The notes: generated from the letters alone by a model not told the origin. A DNA stretch of 64,000 nucleotides from Pampus argenteus (GCA_036937835.1 CM072880.1:11848501-11912500); one strand, 5' to 3'. Positions 1 to 11,676 are shown, numbered from the stretch's first letter. Numbers and translations are program-made.

Positions 1-1190
1 GCTTAGCAAACTGTCAACTGACCTGTCCAATCATGTCATGATGTTAATTAAGACACATTAAGACACTTTGATAAGACCCATTTTTAAAAAAAAAATTAAT
101 AAATAAATAAATAAAATGTCAATTCTCTTTTTATTTATTTTATTATTTTACCTTTTTTTTTCCCACTGAATGTCTGTCAGCATCATTCTTCTGTTGTCTG
201 TTTTTGGAGGATCAATAAATACATTTAAAAAGATGTTCCCATGCATCCTTGTCTTGTTCACCGTCCTGACCCGCCGCCATTCCCCGTAGAAGCACCGAGC
301 TCGCTCGCTTGTGACACGACAGGCTGACAGAGAGGGAGAAAAAAAAGTTACAGATGATCAAGGAGGGCTGTTGTTGTTGTTTTTTTATATACTTTTTAAA
401 AATGATCTCTGCAGGTATTTCAATATGAAACAGCCACGCCTGGGATCTAAAATGTAATTTTTGTCAACTTTTCTTCCCCAATATTTTATATTCACAGCTT
501 GATCATGTGTCAGCCATTCTTGTCATTTGTCCCTCATCCATTCAGAGATCCTCTATCACACCTTCAAAGAGAGGAACAGGGCAGCACCGTTATTTGTTTT
601 TTTGTTGAGAAATAAAATGGTTACTGTCACTATATGGAGTGTGACAGATGAAAGCTATCTTCCAATCTCCCTCAGGTCCATTCAGAGGCAGAGAGCCTTT
701 CTCCTCGTACCTCTAGAATAGACCATCTTCATATTTCTTCAGCCGTAAACCACCTCTGCAAGGGCAGGAGAATGCAGACGGAGGATGAAACACTAAAGTT
801 TTGTGCACGGCACCATGTAGAATGATATTGAATGAACAAATCAATGACCCCTCTCTCTCTCTGCTGCAATACGCCAGACGTTGCATCCACAAAGAAATAC
901 CCATTTCTGCGTCTGCTGGCCTCGAACGAGCAGCTCGGACCAGACATGCTCATAATCTGTTTCCAATTTCTATCATTTCCATCGCTGGTTCCAAATGGTT
1001 TTTTCGGCAGCGGCGCACCTTCTTGCTGAAATCTGCTTAGAATAACACCTACATGGATATGAAAACATACCCAGGGCACATTGTACATTCCAGACACTCA
1101 AATGAGACACATTATGCTTTTGTTGAAAGTATTTCTGCACTGTCGTAACAGTATTAGACTTTTTTTTCTTCTTCTAATTGCTGACTTTGT
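1..1190. other. AT-rich non-coding stretch
   Basis: No supportable gene. A short AATA-type simple repeat lies at about 95-116 and a plus-strand AATAAA at 214-219, but no open frame ends upstream of it. Bases 250-330 are locally richer in CG dinucleotides. Short open frames on both strands between 527 and 1097 lack splice context and look like chance. Confidence 0.6.
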
Positions 1191-1194
1191 TTAG

Positions 1195-1510
1195 CCTTCC
1201 CAGCGTGTTTTGACTGAAAGCTTTCTAGTTTCTGATTCCCCAGCTGTCTCCGGCGGTGCCATTACTTGTGCTGTGTACACATCATTAGCTTCAGTGGTAT
1301 GGGGCTGATGAATTGAGACAGAAGGCACGGCCGTTTAATATAGAACCAAACCTAAATGAATTAAAGAATAGAGTTGTTTGCTGTACTTTCACTTGCTCCC
1401 CGCGGCAGCCATTTGGTATCCCTCCCAGGAACCATTTGTTTTAATGGTATGGAGAGCATAAGACGGCACAAGCAACGATCAGGCTGATGAGAGTGGAGCA
1501 GCAGGCGTTA
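1195..1510. promoter_or_regulatory. candidate conserved non-coding element
   Basis: This block of balanced composition has no simple repeats and several homeodomain-type ATTA/TAAT cores, for example around 1,285, 1,335 and 1,360. It also has a CG-rich patch near 1,398-1,410. All six frames are broken. The texture resembles an enhancer-type conserved element. This is inference only, because conservation cannot be tested here. Confidence 0.25.
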
Positions 1511-1839
1511 TGTTAGTATGTAGATTAAGGTCATATAGACTCTGGGTAGGAAACATTAAAGCCATCTGCTCATCCGTTAAATCCTGACTCTGATTTCACC
1601 TATAAAAGCTCCACTAGTTTTAAGGACAATTACACCAAACTTCTGCAAGTTTTTAAAAAAAATAATGTGTCAGGAGGACACATTTAGTGTCTCTGTTCCG
1701 TATTTAAAGACATATAATAATACTTTAAATAATAATGTATGTGTGATATGTTTTTTCTTAAAATGACATCTACTCCTTCTCCCTGATTAAAAAAAAAATC
1801 CAGAATCTGTGATCACATTTGTTTAGGTTACATATTGAG

Positions 1840-2060
1840 CCACGATTGGCTTGAAAACCAGCTGTGATGTCACAAATCATGATTCGTAGATACACGTTGC
1901 TGAACTCGCGTTTAAAGGGAGCCCAGATAAAAGTTTCCCCTCTCAGCAGGTGAATGTGAAAACAGCTTCTGAGTGTCAAACTCTGCACATACATCATTCT
2001 GCACAGTGAAGCTGGAGCATCACAGTGATGTTTAAGCAAAGCACATTTTTGAGTGTGAGG
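1840..2060. promoter_or_regulatory. candidate conserved non-coding element
   Basis: A compact block holds a CAGCTG E-box and a CRE-like gtgatgtcac within 1,860-1,872, an agataa GATA core near 1,925, and a CAGGTG E-box near 1,948. No open frame is supported. Motif density is the only evidence, and short motifs occur often by chance. Confidence 0.22.
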
Positions 2061-2099
2061 GGAACTTTAGGCCTCTTCTTACTGCTCGCATTTCCATAT

Positions 2100-3060
2100 C
2101 TACCATTCATCCACCAGAGGCTCCCGGACTTTCCCGGTCAATACGCTCTCATCGTGATCCCACTTTACTTTTTTAGTTTGGCAAGTTCGCTTTGTGCATA
2201 ATAAATCTACTTCATTACAAAAGCACATTTTTCTCATACATGCTTTTTCATCTAATGGTATCCGGTCGTGCAGATAGATATGATAGACATGCAGTTTTTA
2301 AGGTACCTTTAAAAAAAAAAACACCCTCATTGGGACTATTTCCTCTCTGAAAGTGACAGTGGTTTCATTAAAAGCTGTTTGTAGCTCATAACTGGGGTTC
2401 ATGAGAGAACAATTTAGTATTTTTATCCTCAACTTTTTCCGTGAACTTTGCTTGAATTCCCTGGTCAGATCCAATAAACTCTCTTAACTCGTAATTTAAA
2501 CTACGACCTTGCGTGTTTTCAACTTGATGTATATATATATATATATACCATGAATATACCACCTGTTGATGAGTAGACGAGTTCATGTCAAGAGTTCATG
2601 TTCATGAGCACATTTTGAGGTTGCATAATCAGTTCCCCCAAACTGCTATTTAAGGCTTCCTGGTCAGATTTATTCAGATTTATTCACTAAAATGTATTTT
2701 AAAAGAGTTTAAAAAAAACTATTGTTAAATTTTCATTTTTTTATAATACTGTGAGCACTTCAGACTAAATTCATTTCACATCTCTTGTATTAGTGCGACG
2801 CCTTCGATCTCATACACTATATGTTTTTGTGAATAGACCATTTAAATTGTGATATAGACCAAAAGGAAAATATGCTACTACTCTGCTTCTCTTTATGGAG
2901 CGAAACAATTCAGTAGTTCAGTAGTTAATGGTGAGAATAGAGCTCGGCTGATTCATGTTGTCAACACATTTATTGTACGAGCCCCCGTGGGCTTATTTTT
3001 CTCTCTCTTTTGCTGAACGGGTCACAAGTTCATATTTTGTAGGGGTCATCCTGAGAAAAC
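2100..3060. other. non-coding stretch, nothing recognised
   Basis: AT-rich sequence with A and T homopolymer runs (for example 2,311-2,321) and a short TA dinucleotide run. No splice-flanked open frame, RNA gene or recognisable repeat was found. Confidence 0.6.
2530..2547. repeat. (TA)n microsatellite
   Basis: About nine uninterrupted TA units inside AT-rich sequence. Confidence 0.9.
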
Positions 3061-3112
3061 CAGCCTCAGGAGGTTCCTTGTTTTTAAGCCATATTTCAAA
3101 CTACGGTCTCAG

Positions 3113-3319
3113 GTGGCCTCTGCAGCCATACAACCTGAATTCACAGAGGAGGACATTACACATGTGACCCTGTCCCACTGTGGAACTGAGCTGAAGGTTA
3201 AGGTCAACAAAAGATTGTTTACGCATTGTTGCTGTCGCTTGAAAACCGCCAAAAATGTCAACTTCGCAAAGGGCTCCGAAAACAACAGCCTTGACTTTAT
3301 GTTGCATCTTTCCTTTTGA
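3113..3319 (+). other. unrecognised open frame, possible exon or repeat remnant
   Basis: The frame is open for 68 codons from a GTG that directly follows an AG (ggtctcag). It reads VASAAIQPEFTEEDITHV and continues through HCGTELKVKV. A GTTAAG that could act as a donor follows codon 28, so a 28-codon exon at 3113-3196 is possible. Against this, there is no methionine start, the upstream polypyrimidine tract is weak, the opposite strand is also open, and the second half looks non-coding. I recognise no family. It may be a decayed mobile-element segment. Confidence 0.2.
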
Positions 3320-3550
3320 AAATGGCTTCACAAATCCAAAAGGTGTGAAAAACGTCCCCTTAGCCTTACATTACTTCAAGTAGGGTAAAAGATTGTTTGT
3401 TTGTTTCTCTAAATACTACGATACGCATGTGCCTCAGCTACTATGAAGAAGAGACGTGAATCCAAGATGCTTCATCATTCCTGTTGAGGAACACAAAACA
3501 GCACCACGGATGCTGAGCCCAGCCGCAGTTGATGCGAAATTTAAAATCCA

Positions 3551-3556
3551 TTTATT
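3551..3556 (-). terminator. candidate polyadenylation signal (minus strand)
   Basis: TTTATT on the plus strand reads AATAAA on the minus strand. It lies about 0.63 kb beyond the stop codon of the candidate last exon at 4182-4362, a reasonable 3' UTR length. The hexamer is common by chance in AT-rich DNA, so it matters only if that exon is real. Confidence 0.3.
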
Positions 3557-4181
3557 GTCTCTTTTCCAACATCATACTGTTTAGCCCTCCATTATCGCTT
3601 CCCTTTTTTTTTTCTTTTTTTTCACCTGGCTGGGATTGAAATCTCATTCAGTAAAATATTGATTGTTTATGTTCTTGTTTTTATAACTGCAGCAAAGAAG
3701 AAGGTGCGCTGCTTGGTTGTAAGGAGTGAAGGATAGTAACAGAGGATAATGACCGGAAGATCTTAAAAGAGAGTCTTTCAGCACAATAATCAGCAATAAA
3801 TCACGTCAGACACATATTCTTCATGTCTTCTTTATGTCTTCATACATGTGTGGAGGGGATCTTTATGCTTTTCAAATGCAGCAGCTGTTGTTAGGCAGGG
3901 CTTTGTGAACACTAAATTCCTGTACTAAAATAAGTCTGGAGTTCAAAAAGAAGCAATAACAAAAAAAAAATCGCCTCCATATTCATATATTAAGGTCATT
4001 ATGAATTCATTTGGACTTAATCTGTTAACTACTTACATTTGATTTAGTGTTTCTCCCACACTGTTATTCTCATCACGGTGGAAAAGTCTGTGAAACAAAG
4101 TCTGTCAGAGGCCAAAAAAACTCTCCTTAGAAAGCCAGACTAATGAAATATTGTTATGAGACAGGTATGCGGGATAACATT

Positions 4182-4362
4182 TCAAGTCAACACGTTGTCA
4201 GCGGTGGACGCCGGGGAGAAGGTCAGGACTGTGTAAGCCGTGGCGGCGCTTTCAGCGGCTGCTGCAGATAGCATCTCTCCCTGCTGGGCTGCAGTCCCAG
4301 ATGACTTGCCGTCCGTGGTTTCACCCTCCACTGTCCTCTGGATCTCTGTGGGACTCTCATTA
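4182..4362 (-). CDS. candidate last coding exon of an unidentified minus-strand gene
   Basis: Read on the minus strand, a strong acceptor (pyrimidine-rich tract ending cttctccttttctcag) is followed by 1 nt of a split codon, 59 open codons and TGA at 4182-4184. A branch-point-like ctaat lies upstream. The peptide starts NESPTEIQRTVEGETTDG, has an alanine/serine-rich middle and ends FSPASTADNVLT. Third positions are mostly G or C, unlike the AT-rich surroundings, which is what fish coding exons show. Composition (Ser, Thr, Ala, Glu; no hydrophobic segment) suggests a disordered C-terminal tail, as in transcriptional regulators. I do not recognise the protein and assign no function. The first base completes a codon begun in an upstream exon, so the preceding exon should end with 2 nt of a codon. 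No convincing partner exon was found in the window. Confidence 0.5.
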
Positions 4363-4477
4363 CTGAGAAAAGGAGAAGCTGGAGAGCAGGAAGTAATGAT
4401 CCACAATGACCAGGTAGAATTAGCTCCATTAATCACACCATTGATTGGTGTGCTGCAGACTGCAATGCCCCTTCTCC

Positions 4478-4478
<1 letters not shown>

Positions 4479-4520
<42 letters not shown>
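4479..4520. repeat. (TC)21 microsatellite
   Basis: A perfect TC run of 42 bp. On the minus strand it is (GA)n and lies about 115 bp upstream of the candidate acceptor at 4363-4364, so it would be intronic. The Arg-Glu repeats seen in frames here are produced by this tract. Confidence 0.95.
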
Positions 4521-4523
<3 letters not shown>

Positions 4524-4599
4524 CTGGCGACTGGCACGGATATGGTTAACCATAAATGATATGTTTGGATTGTGGAGGAATAACCTCTGTTGAGGCGTC

Positions 4600-5480
4600 T
4601 TTGTTTATCCAGAGGCATCTTTTCTGGTGTTTCTGTTGTTGTTTGTGTTTTCCGGTCTTTGGAGGAAGAGTCAATATCTGTCTCCTTGTAAATTAAGAAG
4701 AATTGGGTTTGAAAACTTCCTCCATTTCGTGCTCATTCAAAGGAGAAAGGCTCAACAGCGATTCGCCTGAAAACTTTTCAAATCCCACTCTCTGCTTCAG
4801 CACCTTTGTCCATCCCTGATAGATTTTCTGCTAGCTTCTTGACCCAGACATTATGAATTGTTTTCATTTTTTAGTGGCCCGATTCCAGAGAGGGAGTGAA
4901 ATAGCTTTCTCTTTGATTGATATCTACCTTTCAGAAAGATGTATGAGATTTCAAAATGGAGAGGCTAGAAAAGCCCATTACTATGCATCAGCCAAATACC
5001 TGCAAGAAATCCTGCTGCTATGTTCCAAACCAATGAAAGGTTGCAGCTTTTTTTTACTTTTTCACAGATACAATGGCAGGAATTTAAGATCCAGTTCATT
5101 TGCTTGCATGTAATTTCCTCTTTAAATAAACCTGCTGTGTGTTGATCTCACATATAAACCTGCATCACTCTTATTCAGTCGCGCTGATATTTTTCTTCCA
5201 ACAGCTTGTGTCAGCGAGGAAGAATATTTACATTAAAAAGGCAAGTTTTACTTTCACAGCGTGAAGTTTCTCTGTTAGGTTTGGTCCTAAAATGAATCTC
5301 GGGGGTCGTGATTCCTATGATAGTAAAGAAAACATAGTTAGTTTAACCTCATTGGGTCACAAACAATTATTTGAAATAAAACCCATCTGAGACATTTACT
5401 AAGAACTGACAGACATGTGAAACATGACATGGGGCCTCAAGTAGAAACTGCTGTTGTTGAGGGGCCATAAGCTAAAAATC
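4600..5480. other. non-coding stretch, nothing recognised
   Basis: Mixed AT-rich sequence. An open frame at 4853-5113 on the plus strand has no splice or start context and no family resemblance. No repeats above homopolymer length. Confidence 0.55.
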
Positions 5481-5483
5481 AAA

Positions 5484-5562
5484 TATGAAAGTACCTCTCA
5501 GCATTGTAGTGAAGAACAGTACTTGAGTAAATGTACTTACTTTCCGCCGCCGCCCACTTTAA
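5484..5562 (+). repeat. teleost interspersed repeat fragment (tacttgagtaaatgtactta type)
   Basis: The segment runs from aaatatgaaagtacctctc to acttgagtaaatgtacttac and ttccgccgccgcccac. It matches from memory the end of a repeat very abundant in percomorph genomes, whose usual form ends near gttactttccaccactg. Only this end is recognisable. The family name was not looked up. Confidence 0.7.
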
Positions 5563-6060
5563 AGGCGGTGGAGGCGGTTCTCTGTTCAGTGATGGTCTCA
5601 GATCCAAACAGGTGTGAATGTCCTCCTCTAACTGACCTTTGACCTTTTCCCTGTCGACACTGTGACTTTACAGACTGATCGTTCTCCATCATGACAGCAT
5701 TTTTCCCCCTGTGGAGTCTGTAATATTTACCAGCTACTCGTTCTATGGTCAAGAATGAACTAACTTAACTAGCTCAAAGAACTGGATGTCACTTCAACAT
5801 GTAAATATTAAACAATATTTTTGATCTTTGATATGAAAATATGAAAGTGCATTTTGACCTTTATAGACGTGTGTACGTGACTGTGAGAACATCAGAAGAG
5901 CAAAAATATGTGTTTATTTTTTCCTGGTGATATCGCAGCTTCCTGTGACAGTGATAAGGTTTTATCAGTAGGGCACACAGGATACTATTTCTTCATGTTG
6001 AACACTACTATTTTTAAGGGCCTCAGCAACAAATCTGCTAAATCAACTCACCCCAGACAT
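5563..6060. other. non-coding stretch, nothing recognised
   Basis: No gene. The 5,563-5,740 part may be more of the adjoining repeat or its insertion site. The rest is AT-rich without recognisable structure. Confidence 0.5.
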
Positions 6061-6079
6061 TTTCCCTTTTTTTTTTTCC

Positions 6080-6335
6080 TCTTTGGTGATTATTTTCAGT
6101 GAGTGGAAACCCAGGCTCAGGAAGTGTTGCGCATTTCAAACAGTCCGGAGAGGCTGGCTGAATGGCTACCCGCTGGCGGCCCGGCTTATTTGCTTTCCCT
6201 TGCTTTGTCTCAAGCCTCGATGTGAAGATAATATGAGAGGCCCGTCTGGACTTTATTTTAGTGCTACAGCCATGATGGACCCCTGTTTGATTTTCTTCCT
6301 CAGCAGATTTTTTTAACTCAAATCTCAAGCAATTA
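6080..6335. promoter_or_regulatory. candidate conserved non-coding element
   Basis: A GC-balanced block holds ctggcggcccggctta, gtctcaagcctcgatgtgaa, agataatatgag and a terminal caattaagataagatc (homeodomain plus GATA cores). Frames on both strands are open by chance but lack splice sites. Its complexity is high compared with its neighbours. Enhancer status is inferred. Confidence 0.3.
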
Positions 6336-6339
6336 AGAT

Positions 6340-6740
6340 AAGATCTACAGTATGGGACTCTATTAGCATCAGTCAAACGCATCTACATCTTTAATATCAA
6401 ACATAAACATGTTACTAATTTAACTAGACTTTATTACATCTCTAAGGAATATGCAAAGAAAAGGAAACGGGGGTTAAAGTAGGATGACAGCAGGCTGTAT
6501 GAGACGTGGGAACGACAGGGCGCTCCATGAAGCAGTCAACCTGATGTAAATGGCTTTTTGCAGAGGAAATGTGGGCTGTAGCCTTGTAAAGCAAAGTGCA
6601 TGTTATGTATGCTGTACCGTATGATCACAAAGCAACTGACTAAGGGCAATGAAGGGTATAGCCGCATGTTGTTCTACATGTACTTAAAGGATGTATGGTC
6701 AGTGGCCTGAAAAGCCTGAAATATGTCTCTTTGTGGTGAT
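6340..6740. other. non-coding stretch
   Basis: Nothing recognised apart from balanced-composition sequence at about 6,475-6,600 that may belong to the preceding candidate element. Confidence 0.5.
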
Positions 6741-6744
6741 GGCA

Positions 6745-6761
6745 TGTGTGTGTGTGTGTGT
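6745..6761. repeat. (TG)n microsatellite
   Basis: About eight TG units, followed by TG-rich imperfect sequence to about 6,840. Confidence 0.85.
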
Positions 6762-6980
6762 CTAAGTATATCTGTGCATGGAAGTGTTTTCAGTGTGACT
6801 CATGGGTGTCCTGGTGCGTTTGTGTGTATGAGCGTCCTTGTGTATTTAGTTTCAGCTTCACACACCGGAGTATTCAGAGCAATCGCTACTTATTCACAGC
6901 CTTTAGGCTGCATATATGCATGATGCTGTATATGGTCTAAATCAGGCCAACATCACAAGTATTATCAAATGGTTGGCTGG

Positions 6981-6983
<3 letters not shown>

Positions 6984-7014
<31 letters not shown>
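6984..7014. repeat. (TA)n microsatellite
   Basis: Perfect TA run of about 31 bp, followed by imperfect TA-rich sequence to about 7,030. Confidence 0.95.
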
Positions 7015-7017
<3 letters not shown>

Positions 7018-7344
7018 ATAATATATATGATAAAGTGTGTGAGATCCACCACATTTTATCCTCAAAGGCATGAAATTTGTCTCAACTGAACTAATGTCTC
7101 TGAAAACAGCGACACTTGTAAAATATCAGTAATATTTCACCCAGTCTGCTATAATACATACAACAGAAAATACAGTAAGCAAATATTTATTTATTTTTTT
7201 GAAAACACAAAAAAGGTCACATTAAAATGAGTTTAAAGTAAATATAATTTTTTTTTTTTTAAACGGAAAGAAATTTAGCAAACCCCACTGCAACGCGTGA
7301 CACACTCTACACGCTGACACATATATTCAACGCACCCTTTTTAA

Positions 7345-7519
7345 ATGGGGCGCCGTATTTAAACACCGTCAGCGCCGCTCTCTGCTGTCTATGAGGAGCT
7401 AGCTAGCAGTTTTAACAATGGTCGGTTCAAGAAAGCTTTGTGGAGGACAATATGGACGCAGGAGTTTGCTGGACTGCGCTAAAATAACCGAGTAGGACGT
7501 CTGCTTCTCTTCAGCAAGT
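7345..7519 (+). promoter_or_regulatory. candidate promoter with 25-codon ORF and donor-like site
   Basis: A CG-dinucleotide-rich block (ggggcgccg, gtcagcgccgctc) stands out from AT-rich flanks. It has a TATA-like TATTTAAA at 7356-7363. About 55 bp on, an ATG in good context (aacaATGG) opens a 25-codon ORF ending in TAG at 7493-7495; the peptide starts MVGSRKLCGGQYGRRSLL. A gttaagt donor-like site follows at 7518. The arrangement fits the first exon of a non-coding or short-ORF transcript, or a mobile-element promoter. The peptide is not recognised. The (TG) repeat at 7617 would be intronic. Confidence 0.25.
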
Positions 7520-7616
7520 TAAGTATTTTCTGTCTCTGTTGTTTGGTTGTGTTTAATGTGCTTGTTTACTCAGAGGTATGAGGCAGTGCTAGCTTAACTT
7601 TAGCTAACTAAGTAAC

Positions 7617-7635
7617 TGTGTGTGTGTGTGTGTGT
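7617..7635. repeat. (TG)n microsatellite
   Basis: About nine perfect TG units. Confidence 0.9.
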
Positions 7636-7872
7636 ACTATATTGCATACAGGCCATTCATACAGTATAATTAATTCCCTGCAGGCTTTATTGGGTGAAGT
7701 CAAAATGGCTGTTGATACATACAGGACAGGTAGTCATAGCAACATGCGTCCACATATTCAGTTAAACATTAGAAAATATTCTAATTTAGTGCTATTCATA
7801 TTGCTTTACACTGGTTTTTATGTACGAGTCACATAATTATATTATAATTTACCAGTTTTTGGGATTAATAAC

Positions 7873-7913
<41 letters not shown>
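7873..7913. repeat. (CTAT)10 tetranucleotide microsatellite
   Basis: Ten perfect CTAT/ATCT units, ending in atcgat. Confidence 0.97.
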
Positions 7914-7919
7914 GATTTT

Positions 7920-8960
7920 CTGTTCTTGAGAATCTGTTTTTAATACATATCTGCTGGATGCGTTTCCTGTAAACCTGTATAACACTCTTATTTACAGTAT
8001 AATGGGAGAAAACCATGATTATTTTGTATTATATTATATTTGATCATAAATTGTGGTGGTATTGGGACAGGTGTGGAAGTACTTTAGAAGTAGTAATCAA
8101 AGTTATAGGCAGAGCCTGGTTTTACTGTAGCGTCTGTTGCTTTGTATAGCCTACCATGTGCTGTATATAATGAAACACATGCTGTCATTTTGTTTTTGAT
8201 ACAGCATCATACAGACCATGAGGCTGCTTAATGAGCAGCATGATGCTGGGCGCCCTTAATTACACTCGTTACAACTTGATAATGAATCCTGTCAGAATGG
8301 ACTCGACACACAACACAACTTTATGAATCGATTTAAGTTCATAATGGACTTTTTATTATTTATGATTCAGTGGCAGGCATAATAAAACTGTAGCAGTGTC
8401 CCACCGATGGCTCTTTGTAGGGGGAAATATTAAAGTTTCACAGAACAGTCATTAATTGAACCTCTACTGCAATTTGTGTTACCTGTACAGAGAGGACACA
8501 TGAAGATGTCTATTTACAGTAAAGACCGGAGATGTGGAAATGTGCTGCTCAGCAGGCAGTGTGTATTTATAGGAAGCGGCTGTGTTAGTGGTGAGTAGCC
8601 TTGGCTGACAGAGTTACTTAGCAAACCCCTTTGGGCTCAGACTATCTATCCCTTTTACAGGGAAGTCATTATAGAAGTGGATTATACATGACAGCAGAAT
8701 CTCATTTCCAAACCTCTCAGGAACTCGGGCTCAAACATTTGGATTAAAATACTCAGGCAAAGCCTGCTCCAAATATCAAACATACATTTGCACTCAATCT
8801 AAAATGCTCTGTACTGTTTTTTTTTTTTGTAACTCTGAGACTTGTATTTGTCAATAAATTTGATGTATTTCTCAGTGGACACACTTGGCAATATGGAGTG
8901 TACTACAGACCTTATTTGTTTGACTAATTTTATGCAACTGTAATAATCATATGACCAACT
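7920..8960. other. non-coding stretch
   Basis: AT-rich. A region of more balanced composition with ATTA cores lies at about 8,205-8,300 (ggctgcttaatgagcagc and cccttaattacac) and again at about 8,540-8,700. A T-run lies at 8,818-8,829. No coding frames. Confidence 0.5.
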
Positions 8961-8964
8961 AAGT

Positions 8965-9070
8965 ACCCGAGGTCCAAGGTGACATCTTCAAATGTCTTTT
9001 GTCCAATCAGAAAGTCCAAAATCCAAAGATAATCTGTTTATTATCATGTATGATATACAAAAGCTTAGAA
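8965..9070 (+). repeat. teleost 'gctgcaactaacgatta' repeat, internal fragment
   Basis: The core gtccaaggtgacatcttcaa, then aatgtcttttgtcc and gtccaaaatccaaag, corresponds from memory to the middle of a widespread percomorph repeat. The fuller copy is at 29,880-30,193. Only the central part remains here. Confidence 0.65.
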
Positions 9071-9469
9071 AGACATTATTAAAACATTATAAAGGAGCTG
9101 TGTTTGTTTAGCAACAGCTAACGTGTATGCAGTTAATGCAGTTAATCTCATTTTCTAGTTTTTTCTATTTGAGGTGATGGACGTTGTAGAGCTTGACCTC
9201 TGTAGTGAAGCCACAGCCTTTAGAAAAAGTCCTTTTATGGGTTAATGCAGCATAATTTACGTAATCTGTAAAATGGACATCACTGCTAACTAATAATGAA
9301 TCATCTATATTTGCTTTATCCACACTTCTTCCTGTTATACTACTGCAATATTGTTCAGCAATGTAATAAAGAAATTGCCTGAATCTGAATCAGGTCACTC
9401 CTTCACTTGAGTGCTCCCTTAAGCTATGTGCTCTCAATGGTCACAAAAAGTCTCTGTCGCTCTCTTATT

Positions 9470-9720
9470 GCCTTCATGAAAATGACTAATATAAAAGGGG
9501 CTAATTAAAAATTGTGCTAATTCTAACACTGGGTGTGGATCTTATCTTTGACGATCTGTGCATTCCGTCAAAAGCAATTAAGGAAACTGGATGGGCTAAG
9601 TTGGCTTTTGTTCTCCAGTCATTTTAATTAGGACGATGAAAAGTGTAAGAAGCAGGATCTAAATGCCGTTCGGCACAGGACTCGTAGGACGAAAGGCTGT
9701 TTTGGGGAGTCTGAGAAAAA
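9470..9720. promoter_or_regulatory. candidate conserved non-coding element
   Basis: The block is rich in homeodomain cores (gggctaattaaaaattg, aaagcaattaagg, cattttaattagg) with a GATA-like cttatctttgac. It is free of simple repeats and closed in all frames. Clustered TAATTA motifs are typical of enhancers near homeobox-regulated genes. Conservation is untested. Confidence 0.35.
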
Positions 9721-10162
9721 TTCTTTGTCTTTGTCCTTTATTTCAAACAGTGCAAATGGCTCTTTGGTAATACTTTGCTAATATGCTGTGATCGAAGTCT
9801 TACTGTAAACAGAGATTGAAGAAAGGCTTTCCTAAATAAACTGTATTGCTCCCGTCTGATTTTTTGATACAACTATAAATTCCTTCCAGCCTGTAAAACT
9901 CCACTGGTATTAAAACGTCTTATTGTTGACTGATACAAGTAATGGACAACAAAAGCCATGTACTTTAATTATATTGCATCCTTAGAAACACGTTTTCTCT
10001 AGTATGAATCTGCATGTTCAGTCTCATGGTCTCATCTCTCCAAAGCCTCGATGATTCAGACTCCCTGATTCCCGAGCTTGTGGTCACTGCGGCCCTGAAG
10101 TGGTTCACAGCAACTATTATGTATGCTGCTGTATCAAGGCTATTATAACTACAATTCTGATG

Positions 10163-10197
10163 GTGTGTGTATGTATGTGTGTGTGTGTGTGTGTGTT
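10163..10197. repeat. (GT)n microsatellite, imperfect
   Basis: GT run interrupted by two GTAT units, about 35 bp. Confidence 0.9.
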
Positions 10198-11676
10198 ACC
10201 CATTTCTCTAGAAATATTGATCCACCCCTGACCATTGGAGTGGTTTCCACATTATGTAGATTGTTCTGTAATAGGTGGTGTCATGTGTCAGTGGTTCCCC
10301 TCAGTGATATCTGTACTTGAGTGCAATCTTACTACACTGTCACCAGCTGTATGGTTGCAGCGTTTATAATGAGGCAGTGTGTTGGACATTTGGTCCTTCA
10401 TGATCGACTCAGCACAAATATAATGTCAGAATTTGAGTAAACTTTGCTTAGCTTCCCTTTGCTGAGTCAGCGAAATTATGAAAAAAATGGCAACCGGATA
10501 TGTAGTTTCCACATACTACCAGGATATTATATATGAAGGGCAAAAGTATGTTTTGACGCCTGTTGTTTCAAAGTACAAAGTAGTGATGTTATCTGAAGAT
10601 ACCATGCACTGATCTGATATACTGGCTTGATATCAGTGCCAATACAGACTTTATTAAGCAGATCACTAACGGTCATGATGTGACAATTCAATTCTGTTTA
10701 TTTGTTGATGTAACCCAAGTAAAAACTGAAAGATTTCCAAAACAGTTTCATGACTTCATATTAAACGTTGCCTGGTCTTCATCGAGTGGCTTCAGCTGGC
10801 TCGGTATCAAAAACTATAGCTGTTTGCTCACTTTTATTCCCACTTACAGCTTTATTTCATTATGCCAGGTTATGTGAGCATTTCATATTTTTTCTTCATT
10901 GTTGCTGTTTAATAAATAGGAATATATGTACAGCACATTGTGTCTTATGTGGCGTACGCAGCAATGATTTAATTGGATTTAGTTGCATCCTTATACATAA
11001 TTTATTCCAAAATAACTAAACCAAAGTCTTCAATGCCTGAAAAAGGCACTACATATGAAAGTGCAATGTAGCTGTTTATTGCAGGGCATCAGCCATTACC
11101 CAGACTCACTTTCTTTTTTTCTTTAATTTATATATTTATATATATAAAATACTCAGCAACAGCTATTTCAGTCCCACAGCAAATGTCCTTAAAGCACTCC
11201 TGTTAAATGATGCAGCGAGCTCCAACAATAAAAGCCTTAGCCTACATTTCTGCTGTGATAACTGACTCAAAGTCCTTAAGCTCCTTAAACTGACTGCTTA
11301 AAAAGACATATGGCGAGTTGTAAGTTATTCCATACATTTATTGCAGCAGGCATGTCTCCACTCTGTTAGTGAGGCAGATATACAGAAGAGAGATGGAAAG
11401 AGGTTGAAATGAAATGAAGGCAGATGGAGTAATCGTTTAATAGCAGGAAAGACGCTGGTGCTCGTTCATACAGCTTCACTGATGTCTCTCAGGTCCTGTT
11501 CAGAAAGAGTGGAAAAGGACATATAAACACACAGTGTCCTAAACAGACTATGTAGGACATTCATACTGACAAATGAATCAGAAAATATCTTTGGATTTAC
11601 TCGCGTGACAGCCTAGACCTGCCTCCTCCATGATAAATGATGCATGGATATATATAGCTGGCTACAGAGACAAATG

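Noticed and set aside
4433..4618. Arg-Glu repeat peptides on the minus strand
   Set aside because: They are produced entirely by the (TC)21 microsatellite.
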